Shown: piece after piece, positions 6,769 through 12,072 of the stretch | Layout: each line of letters begins with the position of its first letter | Position numbering within the stretch: the first letter of the stretch is position 1 | Assembly (NCBI GenBank): GCA_027578815.1 | Contig: JANBTH010000728.1 | Coordinates: 1-12,072, forward strand | DNA from: Coemansia sp. RSA 1804 | Taxonomy: Eukaryota; Kickxellomycota; Kickxellomycetes; Kickxellales; Kickxellaceae | Direction: 5' to 3' | DNA length: 12,072 nucleotides | Translations under genes and position numbers: made by a program | Notes under the pieces: generated by a model | The model's database searches: none | Told to the model about the DNA's origin: nothing | What the model saw: only the letters and a program-made list of their open reading frames with translations

Positions 6769-9336
6769 ATGTCTGGGCTATCAAGTTACCTGCTTTCCAC
6801 ACTCTCCAAAGTTGGTGGCATTGGCGGAAGTGGCGTGCCCGACTTTCACTTTACAATCGGCGATAAAATTGAAGGCGCTACTGGAAATTCAATCTGGGAG
6901 CTACACAAGGCATTAAGCACTGATGGCAAGCGAGAGGCTACGGTCTTTGTCTTTGAGAAGACCAGAGGATCCAGTTACACAGCTGTTGCGCAGAACGCAC
7001 TAAAGCGCATGCGTACCCTGCGACATCCTGGTATGCTGCGCTACCTTGAGGGCGCAGAGACCTCGGACGCGATATATATAGCCACGGAAAGGGTCACGCC
7101 ACTTACTCTTGTTTCATTGGACTCTGACGACAGCAATAGCGAGCTCAAGCGCTGGGGTCTGTACAAGGTTGCAGAGACGCTGCGGTTTATCAACGAGGAC
7201 TGCAAACTGGTGCATGCTAATGTGTCGATGGCATCTGTGTTTGTGACAAAGGCAGGCGAATGGCGTCTTGGCGGGCTTGAGCTTGTGGATGTGCTGAGCG
7301 GTGATCCGGCAGGGTCGCAGATATATCGGCATTACACGGCCGCAGTTCCAGGATATGCGGCGCACATGACGCCAGAGATGCAAAGCCAGAGCTGGAGCAA
7401 CGTAGAGAGCGGCAAGCCTGGCGCTATTGATGGCTGGGGGCTTGCGTGTTTGATATACCAAACATACAATGGGGTCCTCACGACAGCGTCGCAGCTGCAT
7501 ACTCAGGGAAGCATTCCAAAGCTGCTGTGGCCGATGTACCAGCGAATGCTTGTCACCGATCTGCGGCGACGTACAACGCCCGGCGAGTTTCTGCAGTCTG
7601 CCTCGCGCCCTCAGTCATTCCTTGATTCTGCCTTTATTAGGACGAGTCTTTTCCTGGAGAACATTGCTGTTAAAGAAGAGAGCGAGAAGACCGAGTTCTT
7701 CTCCGGTCTGGCTTCTGTCATTGAGGAGTTTCCCCACAGCTATTGCAAGTACAAGATTCTGCCTGAACTACTAAAGGTCATGGAGTTTGGTGGTGGCGGA
7801 GCCAAAGTTCTTGGCAGCATCATCCAGATTGGCAAGGGATTGGATGAAGAGGAGTACAATGAGCTTGTTTCTCCGGCTATAGTCCAACTGTTTGGATCCA
7901 ACGACCGTGCGCTGCGTTTCAGCCTTCTTGAGCATATCGGGAGCTTTATTACAGCGATTCCTACAAACATTGTTTCTAAAAAAGTGTTTCCTGACTTTGT
8001 CACGGGTTTCTTGGATGCAGCACCGGCGATTCGCGAGGCAACAGTTAAGGCATCGCTGGCTATTGCGCCAAAGATAGGGCAAAAGGCCCTGAACAATGAT
8101 CTTATCAAGCAGCTGGTACGGATGATTGCCGACCCAGAGCCAGGCATCCGCACAAATGCACTCATATGTATTGGCAAGCTGTGCACAGCAAAGAAGGGCG
8201 TGTTGAATCTGGAAGACGATGGCGTTAGCGAGACTTCACAGCGCTACGTCATCTGCCCGGCGCTTCTCCAGGCGCTTCGCGATCCGTTCCCGCCTGTGCG
8301 CTCGGCATCTCTGGCTGTGGCCAACGCGTGTGCTGCCAGGTGGGATCCAGCCGACATTGCTCGTCGCGTTATTCCGGCGGTCTCCCTTATGCTTGTGGAT
8401 GGTGAACGGCCTGTGCGTGTTGCTGCGTTCAAGGCGATTAACGCAATGGTTGCCCGTGTTGAGACGCATTCGCAGACCATGCCCGATACTGCTATCAAAA
8501 AGACTGTGCCGGACCCTTCGGCCTCCACTACTGTTGCATCTTCCTCGGCAAAGGAAAGACAGGCTGATGCTGCGGTGGCAAGTATGAATGCTCAGACTGA
8601 GGCTGCGGCCAACATGGCCGCCGTCTCTGACGGATGGAGTGGCTGGGCGGTTTCCTCGCTATCTAGCACTATAAGTGGAGCACTGTCACTAGCTTCGTCA
8701 TTGCCCATTGGCCAGCAGCAGCAGCAGCAACAGCAACAACAACAGCAACAACTTGAGCGACAGCAATCTGCGAAATTTGCACAGCCAACAGGTGTTGTCA
8801 GAGCGGCTAGCACACCGGCTAAACCCTCCAACTTCAAGCCATTGTCAACTGCGACTGCAGTGCCAACCACTCTTGAGGCGAGTGACGCACAGAGCGGCTG
8901 GGAGTTCAACGATGACGACTGGGACGGCAATGACGGATTTGCTTCCGATGGTAATGGATGGGATGACAATGATGATTGGGGCCCTGAAGACACAGTCCAA
9001 AGCAGCGAACCGGCCGCATCCCCTATTTCTCCAAGCACAGCACAATTGTCTTTTGTGCTGAGCTCTGGCGGTATGGCAGTATCGAGCACAGCCAAGCCAT
9101 CTGCTACTGCTGCTGCCACCACATTACCTGCGGTTTCGCAAATACCGGTAACCAAAACCGCACTCAGGCTTTCCAAACCTGCGTCGAAAAAACACGGTGT
9201 CTCTGACAGCAATGGTGCTACATCGATGGCGGCAGGGGCGTCCGTAGCGGGCACTCAGCAGAGACGCAAGGGTCTTGGTGCTATGAAGCTCGGTGGCGGA
9301 TCCAAAGCTCCTACTTTGCCAGACGACTTTTTCTGA
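6769..9336 (+). CDS. CEX1: SCY1-like pseudokinase (Cex1/SCYL1 type), complete
   Basis: This intron-free gene encodes 855 residues, close to the usual 750-850 of the family. Cex1/SCYL1 proteins are cytosolic pseudokinases that bind COPI coats and membranes for Golgi-ER traffic and, in yeast, take part in tRNA export. Residues about 25-280 form the kinase-like domain with degenerate catalytic motifs: GATGN in place of a full glycine loop, HANVSMASV in place of HRD..N, and GGLELVD in place of DFG. PGYAAHMTPEM resembles the APE region. Residues about 300-560 are helical HEAT repeats (e.g. IREATVKASLAIAPKIG, GIRTNALICIGKLCTA, PVRSASLAVANACA). The tail has 13 Gln (8713-8751), Trp/Asp-rich patches FNDDDWDGNDGF and GWDDNDDWG at about 713-738, and a basic-Gly end QQRRKGLGAMKLGGGSK. 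The ATG at 6769 opens a typical SCYL1 N terminus (DFHFTIGDKIEG). Family assignment is secure; Cex1/SCYL1 over SCYL2 rests on the N terminus and tail. Confidence 0.92.
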   Translation: MSGLSSYLLSTLSKVGGIGGSGVPDFHFTIGDKIEGATGNSIWELHKALSTDGKREATVFVFEKTRGSSYTAVAQNALKRMRTLRHPGMLRYLEGAETSDAIYIATERVTPLTLVSLDSDDSNSELKRWGLYKVAETLRFINEDCKLVHANVSMASVFVTKAGEWRLGGLELVDVLSGDPAGSQIYRHYTAAVPGYAAHMTPEMQSQSWSNVESGKPGAIDGWGLACLIYQTYNGVLTTASQLHTQGSIPKLLWPMYQRMLVTDLRRRTTPGEFLQSASRPQSFLDSAFIRTSLFLENIAVKEESEKTEFFSGLASVIEEFPHSYCKYKILPELLKVMEFGGGGAKVLGSIIQIGKGLDEEEYNELVSPAIVQLFGSNDRALRFSLLEHIGSFITAIPTNIVSKKVFPDFVTGFLDAAPAIREATVKASLAIAPKIGQKALNNDLIKQLVRMIADPEPGIRTNALICIGKLCTAKKGVLNLEDDGVSETSQRYVICPALLQALRDPFPPVRSASLAVANACAARWDPADIARRVIPAVSLMLVDGERPVRVAAFKAINAMVARVETHSQTMPDTAIKKTVPDPSASTTVASSSAKERQADAAVASMNAQTEAAANMAAVSDGWSGWAVSSLSSTISGALSLASSLPIGQQQQQQQQQQQQQLERQQSAKFAQPTGVVRAASTPAKPSNFKPLSTATAVPTTLEASDAQSGWEFNDDDWDGNDGFASDGNGWDDNDDWGPEDTVQSSEPAASPISPSTAQLSFVLSSGGMAVSSTAKPSATAAATTLPAVSQIPVTKTALRLSKPASKKHGVSDSNGATSMAAGASVAGTQQRRKGLGAMKLGGGSKAPTLPDDFF
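8713..8751 (+). repeat. CAG/CAA repeat (13 Gln) in the SCY1-like gene
   Basis: Thirteen glutamine codons mix CAG and CAA in the linker between the HEAT repeats and the acidic Trp-rich tail. The mixed codons make it less prone to slippage than the tract at 3374-3400. Confidence 0.9.
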
Positions 9337-9463
9337 TTCAAAATAGATGGGAGGTGGTGGTGGGGGGTTTCTGCCTTTGTAACTACTAGAATATGCCACA
9401 GCAATACAAGCTCCTAACGTTTTTCCATATATATTTTTATAAAACACAGAATGCCTTTTAGCC

Positions 9464-11038
9464 TTAAAAGATCTCTATTTTTGTTGGCATTGCAATTGCC
9501 TGGCGCAAGTACGCATTAATATCTTCAAGCTTTTTGCTTGATATAGTGTCATCATTGAAGCCTAGCAGCGTGTACCTTAGACTTTTCGATATTAAGCGGC
9601 AAGGACCCGCAGGCTTGCTGGCAGAGCACACCGGTTCTGATAACATTTCATCAAAGCCTTCGCCAATTGTAATAAACTGGGCTTCCAGCTCCTCCAGGCA
9701 CGGAAGCTGGGATATAATTTTCATCAATCTAGTAAAGGTGATAGGCGATGCAATTACCAACACTGTTGTAGTCTTCCACCCAAATTTACAAACATCTCCT
9801 GTAAAGATGATATTGGTGAGGACTATGCTTACTCTGGTTGCCGAGTCTTGAATGTCAAGTATCTCAGCAGCCATACCAACCAAGTCTAGATTGGTGTGAT
9901 TATTTACAGAACCAGAGTGTCTCTGGAGTATCTGGATTATCAGGGTGTTCATCTTTAGGTTACTGAAACACACACGTGTTGAAGAGGATTGTGTACCAGT
10001 AATCGTGACGCTTGCTATGGTTTGTGGGAACTCTGCTGTTTTAAGGATGTCCAGCGCCTGTGAGCATAGACTGATACTTAGTGACTTTAGATTAGGAATA
10101 GACAGCGTGCAATATGATGAAAGATTGCTTTTGTGTATGCTTGCTGTATGCTGGATGTCTGTATATCCAATGTCCAAGTAATCCAAGCAGGGAAACTCTA
10201 TTTTTCCAGCACAACTGCTGTCTTTTTCAAACAACTTCCATATCGAGTTGTCAGGGACATTTAACAAAGCAGCCCTCTTAAGCTTGCTTGTAGGCACCCT
10301 TGGAATGTTTGACCAAGACTCGCATGACAAGTAAAGCACAGAGAGGTTTTCCGATAGCTTGCTTGTGCGAGCGAGTATGGCGGAGCTTAATATGATCTTG
10401 GCTAGTTGATGAGCATAGAGTCTAGTCAGGCTTTGAAGGAAATGTAATCCTGTTCCTTCACCTGGAGCATCTGCACACCTGATGCTTGAGATTTTTGGAA
10501 CCAGCACAACAAACCTTTTGGCCAGCAAATCAGCATCTTTAGGACAGAAACTGGCGTCTGTTGTTCTTTGGTCTTCAGGCGACGATGTACAGCAAATGTC
10601 TATTTTCAAGCGTGCCACATTCCGCAGGACAATTTTGTATGTGTCTAGGATGTTCAGCACATTATTCAGCGTGGATATTATATTGTTGTGGTTATATCTA
10701 ACTACAACTGTAAGCTTCCTGGGCAAGCTCTCAGGCACATTTGGTACAAGCCCCAAGTTGGAGCACGTCTGGTCTGAAGGCACTGATTCGTGCAGTGATG
10801 CCACAGACGATTTCAAAGCCAGACATGATTTACAAGCTGGAAGAGGCGTATGTCTGCTTGATACGTACTCCAGATACACATGCTTGTAAGCAAGCCGTAG
10901 GCCGAGCATCCTCCATTTTCTGCAAACAGACAGCAGTGACAACATATTCCGCTGACGCTCTGTGTGACTGTATTGTCGGAGAAGCTGCAAGTCCAGAATG
11001 AGACAAAACATCTCGGGTGGTAAATCGTTTATATGCAT
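9464..11038 (-). CDS. F-box protein (524 aa)
   Basis: The N terminus (residues about 2-57) is an F-box: INDLPPEMFCLILD, a short loop, then SLLSVCRKWRMLGLRLAYKHVYLEYV. F-box proteins dock on Skp1 and bring substrates to SCF ubiquitin ligases in cytosol or nucleus. The remaining 460 residues show leucine-rich, LRR-like segments (LSVLYLSCESW, CLDYLDIGYTDI, NLKSLSISLC), probably the substrate-binding face; no known substrate domain is visible. The ATG (complement of 11036-11038) sits only three residues before the F-box core, as is usual in this fungal group of F-box/LRR-like proteins. The gene is intron-free and converges with the SCY1-like gene, with only 127 bases between stop codons, so their 3' untranslated regions probably overlap. 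Many fungi carry large, fast-changing sets of such genes, and no specific orthologue is recognised. Confidence 0.8.
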   Translation of the reverse strand: MHINDLPPEMFCLILDLQLLRQYSHTERQRNMLSLLSVCRKWRMLGLRLAYKHVYLEYVSSRHTPLPACKSCLALKSSVASLHESVPSDQTCSNLGLVPNVPESLPRKLTVVVRYNHNNIISTLNNVLNILDTYKIVLRNVARLKIDICCTSSPEDQRTTDASFCPKDADLLAKRFVVLVPKISSIRCADAPGEGTGLHFLQSLTRLYAHQLAKIILSSAILARTSKLSENLSVLYLSCESWSNIPRVPTSKLKRAALLNVPDNSIWKLFEKDSSCAGKIEFPCLDYLDIGYTDIQHTASIHKSNLSSYCTLSIPNLKSLSISLCSQALDILKTAEFPQTIASVTITGTQSSSTRVCFSNLKMNTLIIQILQRHSGSVNNHTNLDLVGMAAEILDIQDSATRVSIVLTNIIFTGDVCKFGWKTTTVLVIASPITFTRLMKIISQLPCLEELEAQFITIGEGFDEMLSEPVCSASKPAGPCRLISKSLRYTLLGFNDDTISSKKLEDINAYLRQAIAMPTKIEIF

Positions 11039-11963
11039 TGCTGGCTTGTTACCATATGGTCAGCAACACAGCAGACTAGTAGTAACGAGAACAGACACGG
11101 GGAATCATCAATGTAAGTAGCATGAAACAAATAGCGCAATTTTAAGGAAATCCTGATATAGTAACGAAACACGCAATTAGTAATAAAGAAACCAACACTA
11201 CGCCAGCATAGCCAACTGGTTATTTGTGTAGGCAAATAGAAACCCTACGAATAGATTGATATGCCTTGGTTCCGACAGTCCAACCTAAAGACAAAAACGG
11301 TTTCTGGCGTTTGGCATAAAGCAAAAGCAGCATTTATTTTTGAAAAGCAGTTTCATTATACATTGGTATTGGTCAGATAAGAGCTCTTTTGTGAACCAGA
11401 CCACAGACCCAGCATTCTCTTTGACAGCTTTGTGCTCGATCTGGAAAATTACAATCCTCTTTATCTTGCAAAAGAAGCGTTAAAGACAATTCACATAGTA
11501 GCATTGACAACGCTAGCCAACGGGGGAATATCGGCGATTTCAAATCCAAAGCTTATAGTGTAAAATGAGAGACTTTGCGCAGCCTTTCTTTTCAATCAAG
11601 TGCCTTAAAAATAAACGAGAATTTAAACCATATCAAAAAGTGAGGGGCAAATACATGCTAGTATTTTCAGTTCTTTACTACTTGCTGCCATTCTGGAGGA
11701 AAAAAGTCAAAATATTGGCTTCAAAGGATGTGGAGGAACAACATTCGTGCATGTTGGTACTGTTGGTTTCATTTAAACAAAGCAGTCCAAACTAAAAAAT
11801 ATGAGGTACATCTCTAATAATGCAAATGTAACATGTTTTTTGTATAAAAACACGCTATGTGCAGCCTGGATATGTACAGCAGCATCTCAACAAAGCTCCT
11901 CACAGCACTAGAGTACATTCCAGAGCAATTATTTATTCTTCACCAGATAGCCATATAAGAAAC
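11039..11963. other. Intergenic: upstream of the F-box gene (-) and of the secreted-protein gene (+)
   Basis: This divergent intergenic region holds no supported gene. A 76-codon frame at 11565-11795 has no recognisable features and was not accepted. The right end carries the promoter and leader of the gene at 11964. Confidence 0.6.
11843..11850 (+). promoter_or_regulatory. TATA box of the secreted-protein gene
   Basis: TATAAAAA lies about 115 bases upstream of the ATG at 11964, after a T-run. That leaves room for a transcription start near 11880 and a leader of about 80 bases. Confidence 0.55.
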
Positions 11964-12072
11964 ATGCAGCGTTTTATTGCCGTCGCCTTCCTTGTTGCAG
12001 CCGTCGCTGTGGTCAGTGCGCTTCCGCGCGATGCCAACGGCGTTGAGGCCGTTGCGCCCGAATGCACCGAAC
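11964..12072 (+). CDS. Secreted protein, N-terminal fragment (3' truncated by window edge)
   Basis: Thirty-six codons are visible. Residues 1-19 form a classic signal peptide: a short MQRF start, then a hydrophobic Ala/Val core (IAVAFLVAAVAVV) ending in VSA, with likely cleavage before LPRD. The next residues (DANGVEAVAPECTE) look like the beginning of a mature extracellular protein whose first Cys is at residue 34. Codons are much GC-richer (GCC, GTC, GCG) than the flanking DNA, which supports real coding sequence and perhaps high expression. A TATA box and an A-rich leader precede it. The mature protein cannot be identified from this fragment. Small cysteine-containing secreted proteins, hydrolases or carbohydrate-binding proteins all begin this way in fungi. 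Confidence 0.75.
   Translation, partial: MQRFIAVAFLVAAVAVVSALPRDANGVEAVAPECTE

Noticed and set aside
8592..9254. 220-codon minus-strand open frame inside the SCY1-like gene
   Set aside because: A shadow frame; its poly-Cys run is the reverse reading of the Gln repeat.
11209..11279. A-box-like TAGCCAACTGGTTA with GGTTCCGAC about 60 bases downstream
   Set aside because: The T-arm loop would be 10 bases, the B box mismatches at key positions, and no acceptor stem pairs.
11565..11795. 76-codon open frame in the intergenic region
   Set aside because: AT-rich, no domain, no promoter-like signal nearby, and of a length expected by chance.

Overview
The window looks like nuclear DNA of a filamentous or early-diverging fungus. 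The reasons are a fungus-type gluconeogenesis regulator, a SCY1-family pseudokinase, short GT-AG introns, homopolymeric Gln/Ala/Ser-rich proteins, an F-box gene and a small secreted-protein gene, all in a loosely packed arrangement. The general style (mixed-GC genes, F-box/LRR-like proteins, Ala/Val-rich signal peptides) would fit Kickxellomycotina, but that placement is inference only.

Layout: (1) 1-702 (+) is the C-terminal part of an ERT1/AcuK-type zinc-cluster regulator with its PAS-like domain; the gene starts before the window. (2) 703-1675 is intergenic and pyrimidine-rich. (3) 1676-4291 (+) is a five-exon gene for a mostly disordered protein with one glycine-zipper transmembrane helix near its C terminus; two very small exons (35 and 28 nt) are proposed from splice signals and reading-frame phase. 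(4) 4292-5795 is an AT-rich island with no clear gene. It holds a compact GC-richer cluster of perfect hairpins (4788-4882), two further nested palindromes and a diverged direct repeat. (5) 5796-6035 (+) is a small, AT-rich gene for a 79-residue protein made almost entirely of two tandem CX2CX12HX3C fingers. (6) 6036-6768 is intergenic, with one long imperfect hairpin. (7) 6769-9336 (+) is a complete, intron-free SCY1-like (Cex1/SCYL1-type) pseudokinase gene. (8) 9464-11038 (-) is a complete F-box protein gene convergent with it. (9) 11039-11963 is intergenic and carries the TATA promoter of (10) 11964-12072 (+), the start of a secreted-protein gene that runs out of the window.

The genes do not form an obvious pathway. 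They cover transcriptional control of carbon metabolism, an unknown membrane protein, tRNA/COPI-related trafficking, ubiquitin-ligase substrate selection and secretion. The parts least explained by known families are the structured island at 4.79-5.14 kb, the tandem-finger miniprotein with finger-like relics upstream, and the micro-exon-containing membrane protein.
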